DNA of 64,000 nucleotides from Pleurodeles waltl. Its lineage: Eukaryota; Chordata; Amphibia; Caudata; Salamandridae. The position numbers and the translations under genes are program-made. Where the stretch lies: positions 170,857,272-170,921,271 of the forward strand of contig NC_090450.1 in NCBI RefSeq assembly GCF_031143425.1, read 5' to 3'. This document shows, piece by piece, positions 10,601 to 20,099 of the stretch; the first letter of the stretch is position 1, and every line of letters starts with the position of its first letter. The notes beneath the pieces were generated by a model. It did not search any database. It saw only the letters and a list, made by a program, of their open reading frames with translations, and was not told the origin of the DNA.

Positions 10601-11789
10601 GCCCCCACAGCTTTCTCACAGTTTTCCACATATATAATGTGCACCAGCCTCCAGAAGATGTGCATTGCAACCCTGCATTTCTTCATTAAGAGGGTGAGGC
10701 GGGAAAGCTTCTTCTTTCCAAATGAAGACAGTGTCAGCAGTGAGGGCTCCATGAAGTGCTTTTTCTTTTGTGGGGGGAACCGTCTATATACTAAGAACCT
10801 ATCAGACCCTGTGTCACTGGATCTTCTGCCTGCTGCTCCACCCCAGTTAGTTTACAATCATTGCAGGGGTGGAGAAAGCTCTTATCCTGGCCCGCCCCTC
10901 CCGCACTGCAACTCCTAAGCTGTCCGCAACAAGTGCAGCAGGCTGGGCCCATTGTGCGCCTACTATACAAGTAACTAAATCAGTTATTGTCTGAGTCAAT
11001 AAAAAAACTTACAATAAGAGGTAAAACCATGAAGAACTAGGGCATGACATCTGGTTAAAATCCATAGCTGAAGAAAAATAAAAAAACACATTGCAGATCA
11101 TTTTCTTTGTTACAACCATTGTAGCTCATTAAAAGGTGGAGGGTAAAAACTTGCACTACATAAGAATTATCAAAGTTGAAACAGATGACAAGATGGCTCT
11201 ACATCATTAAACTGCATATTAAAAATTAGCTTCATTAACTGTTTTTTTTCTATTTGCCAATGGTCACAAACAATGTGGTAAATCGACAAGTCGGTTGAAG
11301 GTTTGAGCCCTCCAAGCTAATGATTATGGCCATGACAGGTTCTTACTTGCAGCATATTAAATAAGAGCCTAAGGAGGCAGGTTTTATCTTCTTTGAAATC
11401 CTGGCAATGCACAATATGTGCAAGGCTGTCTCGGAGCGGTAATCAAATAACTGCACGACTGCACTAGGGATGACCTCTCCCATGGAGGATCACGTCACTT
11501 AGGTGAAAAAGCACCAAATCTGTACAGCAGGATTCTCCTTTTGTTGAGAAAAAACGTGGCACATGAGTATTGTTGGTGACTTAAGACTTTGTAAGAGTTA
11601 CTAATAAACCAAGCATGGGAACGACTGCTGAATGCTATTTTATCTTTCAGGAATGATACTTTGAAAAGATTGTGGCTTATTGGTGCTTGCCAAATGTCAT
11701 TTAGCTCTAGGTGGCTAAGTGAAGCTCTTCTGCCACTTTTCTGCATGATCTTGGGGGGTCCATGAATATTATTTAAAAAAAATTCTAAA
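10601..11789. other. Unassigned sequence, no gene supported
   Basis: A 141-codon forward frame spans 10493-10918, but it has no recognisable domain and overlaps an equally open frame on the other strand. The right part (about 11250-11750) may be the far 3' end of the decayed reverse-strand LINE that follows; the similarity is too weak to call. Confidence 0.4.
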
Positions 11790-12262
11790 TTGATTTCAAG
11801 GTGGTTTGTTTTGTAGAATGATCATATGATGTCCAGTAGTGGTTGCAGACCTATTGTATTCTTACTCATCAAAAGTGTTTCCTCCACGTACTGTAAGATG
11901 GGGACATGTAGTTGTTCAATTTTTGTAGCACCACAGAGTGAAAAGTTTGAATCAAATCTGCCATGTATTGGTTGAACAGAATGGGGGCCTGAACACAACC
12001 CTGCTTGAGACCACTTTATGTTACTATTTTCATTGAAAGAGATTCTTGATTCCCAATCTTGATCCTGACCTAGGTGTTGGGATATAGAAGCTGGATTGCC
12101 TTCAAGATCTGCCAGGGGATTCAGGGTTTGGGAAGTTTACACCATTCCAGGGCCTAGAGATTTTATTAAAGATTGATTTGAAATAGATGAAGCTTGTGTA
12201 AACGTTGTTAGAGCCAGCATGTTTTGCTCAGTCCCTATTCCTTGACAGAACCCAGTTTGGCT
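11790..12262 (-). pseudogene. LINE reverse transcriptase fragment, decayed
   Basis: Reverse-strand translation shows, in order, QTGFCQGIGTEQNMLAL (about 12190-12245), a block corresponding to the invariant GCVLAPILFN region near 12000, and YVEETLLMSKNTIGLQPLL near 11870, which corresponds to the YADDTVLLSRTPIGLQ region of non-LTR RTs. The catalytic YADD is changed to YVEE. Several frameshifts and stops are present. It ends abruptly where the forward LINE begins at about 12262, so that insertion is younger. It appears to be the same general lineage as the element at 5.3-8 kb. Confidence 0.65.
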
Positions 12263-13570
12263 CAGGGGAAAAGACCTTAGCCTCATGCATCGAATCAAGC
12301 TCCAACAAGATCCCCAACATCTACTGACACTTCATACCTCAGGCCAAGGCCACAGACTTCTTCAACCAACACAACAACCCTGCTACCGCCACTGAGATCC
12401 AACTAATTGAATGGAGCAAGCTCACCCCACAGGACACTGATTCCATCATGAACTCAGTCCACTCAGGAGTCCTAAACGGCCCATGCCCTCAGCACATCTT
12501 CAACCCAGACGAAGCCAGAATAAGCCACCTAGTCAACACCTTGTTCAACACCTCAATTGCCACGACCATCTTCCCTGAGGACCGGAAACAAGGAGAAGTC
12601 AACGCCCTACTAAAGAAACCATCGGCAGACCCTAGAGATCTCAGCAACTACTCACCGATCTCCCTGCTCCTGTTCCCGACCAAAGTATTAGAAAAAGCCA
12701 TCAACAAACAACTCTTGTCACATCTGGAGCAGACCTCCTACTCAACTCCGAATCTGGATTCTGCAGCAACCACAGCACTGAGACAGCATTCATCATGGCT
12801 ACTGATGGTCCTGCTCGACCAAGGAGAGACTGCAGCTCTCCTCCTCCTAGACCTCTCAGCAGCCTACGATAAGTTCTCCCACCAAATACTCATGATAAGG
12901 CTGCACAACATAGGCATCGAAGGAGCTGCTCTCAGATGGATCTCCCCTTTCCTCACTGGAAGAACACAAAACGTCTGCATTCCCCCTTTATCTCAGAACC
13001 CAAGGAAATCATCTGTGGAGTGCCCAAAGGATTGTTGCTCAGCCCCACCTGTTCAACACTTATATGACACCTGTGGCCAGCATCGGCAAAACCCATAGAC
13101 TCAACATCTTATCCTACGGCGACGACACATATCTCATCTTCTCCCTATGCGAAAAAACACCCAAAATAAAGACCAACTTCAACAACTGCATGACAGACGT
13201 CACCAACTGGATGAAGACAACTGCCTGAAGCTCAACACAGACAAGGGAGAGGTACGGATTTTTGGAAACAAAAGCTCACCATGGGAAACATCGTGGTGGC
13301 CTTCAGAACACGGACCTACTCCTACCCCCACTGACCACGCTAGGAACCTAGACATCATTCTGGACAACAAGCTAACCATGATGACTCAGGTCAGCTGTGT
13401 TGCCTCCTACTGCTTCTTCACCCTTCGTGTGCTTTGTAAGATATTCAAATGGCTACCCCAAAGCTCAAGATGCACCATCAACCATGCCCTCATCTCCAAC
13501 TGACTGGACTATGGCAACGCTCACTGTGTAGGGATCGCAGCTCACCTCCTCCGACAACTACAGACTCAGG
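12263..13570 (+). pseudogene. L2/CR1-like LINE reverse transcriptase, 5'-truncated
   Basis: Forward coding remnant of a non-LTR retrotransposon RT. Residues from 12448 onward include LSNYSPISLLLFPTKVLEKA (fingers), LLDQGETAALLLLDLSAAYD (first catalytic Asp), and LRWISPFLTGRTQNV. After a frameshift near 13030 it continues with a YGDDT catalytic box near 13115 in place of YADDT, then MTDVTNWMKTT, then a third frame covering the C-terminal part (LDNKLTMMTQV, RCTINHALISN). The LSNYRPISLL / FDTVSHQIL / SYADDTQL wording is that of L2/CR1-type elements. The copy lacks endonuclease, which is normal for 5'-truncated insertions. At least two frameshifts make it non-functional. Confidence 0.85.
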
Positions 13571-14372
13571 GACATCTTAAGAAGTTTGGAGACCTTAGCC
13601 AAACATATTTTGTGGGCCCCTTTTCACAAGAACTTATAACTAATTATTAATTTTCAACTCACTCACTACCTCTTAGCATAGTTTGCAGACAGTGTCATGT
13701 TAAGAATTATCGTGGCCCTGGGGAAAACATACTTGGGATCTCTGTTCTGACAATTTACACTAAATAAGGGTAATACATTACACATTTTAAAGATGGAATC
13801 TCCCATAGTGATTCCTGGTTATGCAAGAAGAACTACAATTTGCAAATGTCATTGACGTACAAGAACTACAGCTATAGTTCTTCAAATATGGGACAGACGT
13901 CAAAATCAGTGAACTTAAAAACAAGAAAGTTGTTAAGGTATTTAAAAAAAGCTATAATTTTTTTAAAGATATACATGGGGCACCTTGCAATATATTTTGG
14001 AACATTTTACACTAACTGTACATGTCTCTTAAACATCCAACTATTCTACCCCTTTTTGAGATGTAGCTAGTTGGGGTCAGCACAGAGTCCCCATATTCTG
14101 AACTTAGGAAACTGAACTTTGTTTATGTAACATGGATCATGCACATTCTATCTTTCGTCAGAAAAACAATCTCTCCAGTTACACAGATCTTAATACAGAC
14201 TTAGGCATCACATGAGAATCTATTTCTCAAGTTTACATATCCTTTACAGGCCTTGGCAACTACTCCTCAGGTTCCAGAGAACGTCTAAGCTCAAGCCTCT
14301 AAGCCATCGCTCTGGTTATATCAATTTTACAAAATCAGACCTTCAAACAGCAAACCTATTAAATATGTTACA
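13571..14372. other. No gene seen
   Basis: Non-coding sequence after the LINE. A 24-bp imperfect inverted repeat lies near 13855-13895. No other feature could be supported. Confidence 0.5.
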
Positions 14373-14470
14373 CCAGGTGTCTCCAACAGGTCAATCGGGA
14401 GATACCATTAGCTCACAAAAGCTCACAAACACCTTCAGAGTAGCCCGCAGCCTTTACTTCATTTTTAAAT
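14373..14470. mobile_element. hAT-like repeat fragment
   Basis: The words CAGGTGTCTCCAACAGGTCA and ATCGGGAGATACCATTAGCT resemble the terminal region of a vertebrate hAT repeat whose usual form contains a GAGCTACCGGTAGCTC palindrome. Only one end is seen and no target duplication was found. Confidence 0.35.
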
Positions 14471-15698
14471 AAGCGCAGGGTCACTTTTCTTTTTAAAGTT
14501 AATAGAGGCCTGTGTTTATTGTACATTATTATTAGGGTGCTGAGAAAGCAGGGCCTGACAATGAGCAGTGCTCAGTCAGATTTAAGACACGCTGGGGCAC
14601 AGAGGTGAAGAACTGAAGCACTGAGGCCCATATTTATACTTTTTCCTGCAAAACTGCGCCAACTTATGTTTTGTGACAAAAAGTTTAGCGCCGGCTTGCG
14701 TCATTTTCACAACGCAAGCTGGGCACCGTATTTATTGAATGGCACAGGCCGGCGCTAAACTTGGGCTAGCATCTTCAAAAAAGGAGCTAGGAGGGTGGGG
14801 GTGGCAGTAGCAAAGGAGGGGGTTGTGCGTCAGAAAATGACACTAGCCTGGTTAGAGGCAAAAAAATGCCTCTAATCGGACTAGCGCCATTTCCTGGCGC
14901 ACAACCACAAAAAAACATGACTCCTGTCTTAAGAAAGACAGGAGTCATGCCCACCACCCCAGTGGCCAGCACTTGGGACATGTGTCCCCTGGGTTTGGCC
15001 ATTGCACCCTGTTGCCATGCTAGGGCCCCCGATGGCAAAATAAAATACTTAAAAAATACTTACCTGGGATGGAGTCCCCTCTGTTGAGGGTGGGGGTGTT
15101 CCTGGGGCTTGTTTAACCATGGAAGTGGGTCCACAGGTCCCCCAACCCCTGGTCTGACCCAAGCGTAAATAATGGTTCGAAGCAAGTTTAGCACCATTAT
15201 TTAGCCCCTCCTCCCTCCCGTGTGTCATTTTAGCACTGGCGATAAATAAGGGGCTATGGGAATAGCACAATTTTTTTGGTGAGAACGTCTACCTGGTATC
15301 TCACTGACACAAGGTAGGTGCAGGCATCCAAAAAATAGTGCAAACTCCTATATTTTGATAAAAGAAATAAGGGCAGTAAGGGTGAGAGGCGCCGCACTTC
15401 TAGGCAGTAAACAGATAGTTTAGATAAATTGAATATGAGTAAAGTCCGGTGCAAATCGGCCAGGTGCCTTACTGCCCGGTAGGCACCAATTGGGTACTAG
15501 GAGTACCCTAGAACGACAATGGGAAAAAACGGCCACAGCACACAGAGAGTAATGTCCAACAATGAAACCAGCAAAGATATTGCTGGTGTGGTACTGTAGG
15601 TTCGGAGAGGAATTGTGTTGAAATGAGTCTCAAATCCGGTTTGTAGATGTTGTCTTTATTTGTAGATGCTTAGAAAGCATTAAATCATCGTGGAGATA

Positions 15699-15742
15699 CA
15701 GCCAACACGTGTTTCGTCACACAGGTGACTTTATCAAGGCTG
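15699..15742 (-). ncRNA. Hammerhead-like motif with variant core (left arm)
   Basis: Mirror copy of the motif at 16002-16045, base for base, because the two arms are identical. See that entry for the fold. Confidence 0.5.
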
Positions 15743-16001
15743 GGGCCGTTGGTTTTTGAGTGGGTAAGTGGTGGTGTATGGTGACGAAGTATCTCTGTAC
15801 TTAATGAATAGGGCTGAGTTGGATGGTACAGAACTGTAATTAGAATGGCTGCGCCAAGCAGCTACAGGTACGTAGGTAAGAGGCTTGTTTGGTAATGAAG
15901 ATTGGGGAGGCCCTGATAAGCCTGAAAAGTAACCAGTAAGAAGCGAAGCGGTGAGCACTCCAGTATTCGTACGAGCGTGTATTGTCAAAAACCAACGGCC
16001 C

Positions 16002-16045
16002 CAGCCTTGATAAAGTCACCTGTGTGACGAAACACGTGTTGGCTG
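16002..16045 (+). ncRNA. Hammerhead-like motif with variant core (right arm)
   Basis: CAGCC (16002-16006) pairs with GGCTG (16041-16045) as stem I. The first core box reads TTGATAA rather than CTGATGA. GTCAC/GTGAC form a 5-bp stem II with a 4-base loop. GAAA sits at 16029-16032, and stem III is ACA/TGT around CG. The two core changes are C3 to U and G8 to A; these two positions pair in the active hammerhead fold, so the pair is kept as U-A. An extra A before stem II is shared with the motif at 4675. Cleavage would follow T16040. Confidence 0.5.
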
Positions 16046-16342
16046 TATCTCCACGATGATTTAATGCTTTCTAAGCATCTACAAATAAAGACAACATCTA
16101 CAAACCGGATTTGAGACTCATTTCAACACAATTCCTCTCCGAACCTACAGTACCACACCAGCAATATCTTTGCTGGTTTCATTGTTGGACATTACTCTCT
16201 GTGTGCTGTGGCCGTTTTTTCCTATATTTTGATGTTAGACATGTCTAACGCCAAAATATAAATATGGACATAGGTTTGCGCCGATTTTGCATTAAAAAAG
16301 AAATGCAAATGCAGTGCAAAAAGAGTATACATATGGGCCTGA

Positions 16343-17389
16343 GTATGTAACTTTTAAATAAAACTCCTTGCTGAATCAGTATTGGAGCTGAGGACAAAAT
16401 TATATTTCTGAATGCTTTGAAATTCGAAAAAAACAAATGAAAAGTTATCTTAATGATTATGTTAACTCTTCATTTTAATTTTCCCCATTTCAACATTTAT
16501 AATATCAGGCTGCTTGTGGCCAGTAGACACTGTGCTATATTTATAAGTAAAAAATAGTCATTTTTTAGTGGGAGAAAGTTAAAGCGGAGAAAACTATTTC
16601 TAGGAAACAATGTCTTAATGTTTTCCCCTCAATTAAGCCAATTTTGTCTTAATTTTTATGAAGCGTGTTTCTTCACTTTAAATTTTTTTCATTTAACATA
16701 TGGCTGTATATTTCTGCTATAAATATAGCCATGTCTACAGACCACCGGGAGTAAAATGCCTGCTGTTTGTAAATGTGATACTTGGAAGTTGGAGAAAATG
16801 TAAATGATGAGTTTTATGGAAAAACAAAGTTAATTATTAAGTTTAATTTTCTCCCATTTTAAAGTGTTACACACAGCAGGCATCTTGCTCCCACTGGCTG
16901 ATAGACACAGTGCCATACTTATAACTGAAAAATGCAGCCATTATTTTAAGTGGGAGGAACGTAAAGTGCAGAAAAATGGTCCATATTATAATATTTTTGC
17001 AGAACACTTTTCTGCACTTTAAATTTCTCCTTTTTAAAAAATGGTTGTATGTTTGTGTTATACATGTAACAATGGCACATATGGTGAAAGGTGTGTCCCG
17101 TGCCACAAGTACATATGACAAAGGTTCTCAGTCACCCACACTTATATCCCATTCATATTTTCCCAAAGACCACACTCTCACTGACACACATGACAGTCCT
17201 GTCATAATGCCCCTAGTCAAAGTATTTTGTTCAATCCATAGTATCTGGCTGTATGGACATTAGGCTTAAAGTCAATGAAGCTAGGTGTGGTTGTGTCTGG
17301 TAACAGTGCCTGAGTTACTTAGCCTTCAGTGGCTCTCAATGATTTTTATTGATCAGGAGTATCTCTTACTACAGTGTTTTTTTTAAAGG
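16343..17389. repeat. Non-coding stretch with a ~370-bp direct duplication
   Basis: The block around 16508-16580 (words GACACTGTGCTATATTTATAA and TTTTAGTGGGAGAAAGTTAAAG) recurs in diverged form around 16900-16955 (GACACAGTGCCATACTTATAA and TTTTAAGTGGGAGGAACGTAAAG), a spacing of roughly 370-390 bp. Each copy is followed by a TAAATTT...TGGCTGTAT-like block in the opposite sense. This suggests an old tandem repeat. There is no coding support. Confidence 0.5.
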
Positions 17390-17470
17390 AATTTATGTTC
17401 CAAAAAAAAAGTATATTGTGCCAACATGTTTCAGCCCTCGCTAAGAGCCCATCCTAGCCTGGGGACCTTG
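17390..17470 (-). repeat. Penelope-like terminal-repeat fragment
   Basis: On the minus strand the block GAAACATGTTGGCAC lies at about 17418-17432, preceded by GGGCTC and a partly complementary GAGGGC, giving a decayed hammerhead-like outline. The first core box reads CTAGGAT and no good stem I is formed, so a working ribozyme is unlikely. It lies downstream of, and on the same strand as, the Penelope-like RT at 18.5-19.7 kb and may be its terminal repeat, but the sequence between them is not recognisable as that element. Confidence 0.4.
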
Positions 17471-18483
17471 TCCAATGTGAGGAAGCATTTCGGAGCATAA
17501 AGATTGAAATCATGCATACAATGGGCACTGCCACACTTTACCCTATTTTTGGGTGGTTCAAATATCATGTGCATCTGACAGGGCTTGCCTTCCTGTTGTC
17601 ACACACTTAAAAACAAAATGGTACAGTATATATATAGGGCAGTCATGGTAGCAGTACTTTTTTAATGGTCCTAATTGAACTCCATTTCCAATATGGTACT
17701 CTGGTCATTAAAGGGTACTCCCCTTGATCATGTTCATATGAATTATGTTATAGTTGTGGGGCCAACTGCTAGATCACAAAATGAGGCATTCATGCAGGTT
17801 CATTGTTGATACCCATATCATGAATTCAATCATGGTGGTGACGAGAAAATCCATCTGCAACATCCGGTAGATCTGTGTGCCCCATACTATCTTATTCTAA
17901 TGCTGTGTCTTAAAATATCCTGTGCACTTCTTCTTTCCCTCCGATGGCTTCATCTAATCTTACACACCAGGTGGATCAGCTCCTTTTATTTCTATATCAC
18001 AGTGTGGGATCCCCACTGACTTGGGGTAATCGCCTTGAGATACAAATACTATTAGGACATATCCATGAAACGTTGCTCCAGATGAATCACGTTACAATTG
18101 TAAGCCAACAAAGCCTTTGCATAATGTCTACAAAACATATGTTATTATTGTTTTATGTAACAAAGCCAAAGGTCACAAAATGCATGGTTAGCAATCATCT
18201 GTTTGTAAGAGCGAACATGTTCTGTGTAGCGATTCTACCAAAATCACAGCTCCCACTAAGGCACGGTTGATAACTACATCAAGGGTGCGATCAAAATGAC
18301 TCATCAATTACGAAATACCTATTTCATGATGGTTCCGACTGGGAAAACCTGTTCTGGTAATCAGGTGTCATTCTTCTATTAACACAAGCACATTGACCCA
18401 GGCTCAAAGCTCCCGCCTTGAATACATATTATGCCATCATGTAACTGCAAACCATGCTTGTCGTATGCCCCCGATTTTTGTCA
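17471..18483. other. No gene seen
   Basis: I looked for the second half of a Penelope-like RT and a GIY-YIG endonuclease on the minus strand and did not see them. A 108-codon forward frame at 17944-18270 has no recognisable domain. Confidence 0.5.
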
Positions 18484-19735
18484 ACCTGTTATAGAGGCAT
18501 CTGTGCTACTAGAGGTCTGAGGAAACGGTCAAGTAACTTTGATAGGAGTTCCAGGAGTGATCCTATCCCTAAGACAATAGGCCTACCTGGTGGTGGAACC
18601 ACGGCCTTATGAATTTTTGGTGGAATATAAAAATCTGGTACTTTTTGATTTTTCTCTGTTAGGAATTCAACTGCCTTGCTAGTTATCCATCTGTTGTCTT
18701 CTGCTTCTTTTACCATGAAATGTATATCCTCTTGAATGTCTTTCATGGGATCTTGATCCAATATCTTGTAATTTCTAGGGTCTTGAAAAAGTTTTAGACA
18801 TTCAGCTCTGACATCTCCTTAGGGAGTACCACTGTTGCTTCGCCTTTGTCCGCAGGTTTGATAATAATAGAATAAATGTCATCTATCTCCTTCACTTCCT
18901 GCATTTCTAAATTAGTGAAATTCTTGTACATATGAGTAGTAGTGGTTCTTTAAGTGTCAACATTTTGTGTGACTGCTCTTTTATAAGCCAGTACTTCTGG
19001 GGGCATTACGCTGGAAGGTGGGGAAAAAACACGATTTTTCAGAGGGCCCGTGTTATTGTCTTCCACAATGGTAGGGGTGTGTTGTCCCTTAAAAAAGACC
19101 ACTGAGTGGATGTGGTTGAAGACTTTTGCCAATTCTTGTCTCAAACCGAAAACATCAGCTTTTGGAGTAGGTACAAAACCCAAGCCTTTCTCCAAGATAC
19201 TCATTTGGTTGTCCATTGAGATATGTTTGCTTAAATTGATTACTCCAATGTGGTTCAACTGGTTCCTGGTTGGGATCTTGTCATGATCCTTTGGAGGATG
19301 TTTTGCCCACTGCACCTTTTGCCCTCATTTTCTTCCTCTTCCTTGGTTCTTACCTCTCTTTATAAAATAAGGCATTGGTTGCCAAGAGTAACGGTATTGG
19401 AGAGGCTGGAAGGGGTGTTGAACTTGAGGATTCCATCCAAAGTGGGGTGGAAACTAAGGGGGTTGAAAAAAAAATCCCTTCTGCCTCTCTGTAGGCGTCC
19501 ACGCTCTCTCCCTTCTTAGTTGTGGTTGGAACAGCTGTCTGGGGAATCGCTTGAAGATCTTCCTGTGCCGGAACTATCTGTGCCCGAAACATCCGAGTTA
19601 CCTGAGTCTTTTGGCTGGAAGTCCGGTTTTATGTAGGGGAAGGTCCCCTCGAAGGAGAAGCGTTTTGATTCTTTCTGGAATTTATTGATTTTACTTTGTG
19701 TCAAAAATTCCTTTTATTCATTGATTGTCTTGTTT
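18484..19735 (-). pseudogene. Penelope-like element reverse transcriptase, N-terminal half
   Basis: Reverse-strand remnant of a Penelope-like RT. From the 5' side it shows a serine-rich leader (19516-19704) and the N-terminal block VINLSKHISMDNQMSILEKG followed by GFVPTPKADVF (within 18950-19315). Next comes a PPEVLAYKRAV block, then IIKPADKGEATVVL (about 18840-18880), where the K-ADKG core is diagnostic. Then follows PDFYIPPKIHK with PPPGRPIV and a GSLLELLSKLLDRFLRPLV segment (18489-18640). This order is specific to Penelope-like elements. The frame shifts at least twice. The copy stops at about 18484, before the YADD catalytic box and the endonuclease, so it is a truncated relic. Confidence 0.88.
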
Positions 19736-20099
19736 TTCTTTAGCTTTTTCTTAAACACTGACAGAGTCAGTTGAGTCTTTAGACCGTTCTTTTTGGTGTT
19801 GATCTGGATTAAGAGGGCATCTCATAATCTTTTTGCCATTTAAATAATGAAAACTGACCAGTCTCTGGTGCTCTTCCGTGCTGTCAGGGACCATTTGTTT
19901 TCTGAATTCTGCAATTCTGGAGCACTGCTAGGGTTTGGAGGAAGAGAAAACTTTCAAGCTTCTTATGGTTTTTGAGACTGCACTCAGAAACAAATTGGAT
20001 TAATATGCAGTAGGCATTGAAAGACTGCAAATACAGTACAAAAACATTTCGGTTGCCGAAGACATACATTTTGTTCAGGAGAGAATGTTGATTCTTTTA
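19736..20099. other. No gene seen
   Basis: AT-rich sequence 5' of the Penelope-like remnant. No supported feature. Confidence 0.5.

Larger units (their letters stand above)
15347..16233. mobile_element. Penelope-like perfect inverted repeat with 13-bp target duplication
   Basis: The 13 bases CCTATATTTTGAT occur at 15347-15359 and again at 16221-16233 and bracket the insert. Inside, the arms 15524-15759 and 15985-16220 are reverse complements over 236 bp with no difference that I could see, around a 225-bp centre. The outermost 164 bases on the left (15360-15523) are unpaired. Each arm carries a GAAACACGTGTTGGCTG hammerhead-type block and an AATAAA word near its outer half. A target duplication longer than 10 bp fits target-primed insertion and not a DNA transposon. 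No protein is encoded. Assignment to Penelope-like elements is inferred from the ribozyme-like block and the inverted layout. Confidence 0.75.
14625..16339. mobile_element. MITE, GGCCCATATTTATACT-type, carrying an insertion
   Basis: The left end is GGCCCATATTTATACT and the right end AGTATACATATGGGCC, both flanked by TGA (14622-14624 and 16340-16342), a 3-bp target duplication. The interior matches the elements at 6.86 and 61.8 kb, including the ATGACTCCTGTCTT palindrome at about 14917-14950. A foreign 861-bp segment (15360-16220) with its own 13-bp duplication interrupts it. Without that segment the MITE would be about 840 bp. Open frames here are palindrome artefacts. Confidence 0.8.

Noticed and set aside
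10493..10918. 141-codon forward frame
   Set aside because: No recognisable domain, an open frame on the opposite strand at the same place, and it begins within a hAT-like terminus.
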